From assembly GCA_964353455.1 (NCBI GenBank), contig CAYGWP010000451.1, forward strand, positions 1 through 5,330: 5,330 nucleotides of DNA, written 5' to 3'. Of this stretch, positions 5,328 to 5,330 are shown piece after piece. The first letter of the stretch is position 1. Every line of letters begins with the position of its first letter. A model generated the notes under the pieces. The model ran no database searches. It saw only the letters and a list, made by a program, of their open reading frames with translations, and was not told the origin of the DNA. The translations under genes and the position numbers were made by a program. This DNA is from CAYGWP01 sp964353455. GTDB taxonomy: Bacteria > Planctomycetota > Phycisphaerae > FEN-1346.

Positions 5328-5330
5328 GCC

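Overview
The window is GC-rich bacterial chromosomal DNA, with G or C at most third codon positions. Its gene style fits an uncultured Planctomycetes/PVC-type organism: a dinB-dnaE translesion pair, a secreted GH38-like hydrolase and many small GC-rich palindromic repeats. This assignment is an inference from style, not from a marker gene.

Region by region. (1) 1-1704, minus strand: a two-gene translesion DNA synthesis cassette. A catalytically complete Y-family polymerase (DinB, 422 aa from the start preferred here) is followed after 52 bp by the N-terminus of a DnaE-type replicative polymerase that runs off the left edge. The dnaE reading frame carries an in-frame block of GC-rich palindromic repeats (about 1-122). 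(2) 1705-1923: a divergent regulatory region with a promoter candidate for dinB on the minus strand (containing an 11-bp-period direct repeat) and a strong extended -10 promoter candidate for the tmRNA on the plus strand. (3) 1924-2280, plus strand: a complete one-piece tmRNA (ssrA) with closed acceptor stem, T arm, helix H2, an H-type pseudoknot PK1, encoded tag ANTGMRMAA and a TGA stop in a hairpin loop. (4) 2338-5049, minus strand, convergent with the tmRNA: a 903-aa exported protein of the GH38 alpha-mannosidase type. It keeps the nucleophile-type Asp motif but lacks the usual zinc-binding His/Asp residues. (5) 5050-5205: leader and promoter candidate of that gene. (6) 5206-5327: a complete 122-bp MITE/REP-like palindromic element with 23-bp perfect terminal inverted repeats and two internal hairpins. 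One of its core sequences reappears in the repeat block inside dnaE.

How the parts work together: dinB and dnaE probably form an operon for damage-tolerant, error-prone synthesis. The tmRNA is an independent housekeeping ribosome-rescue gene. The GH38-like enzyme is a standalone secreted carbohydrate-active protein. The most unusual items are the altered metal site of the GH38-like protein, the in-frame repeat invasion of dnaE, and the structured mobile repeat at the right end.
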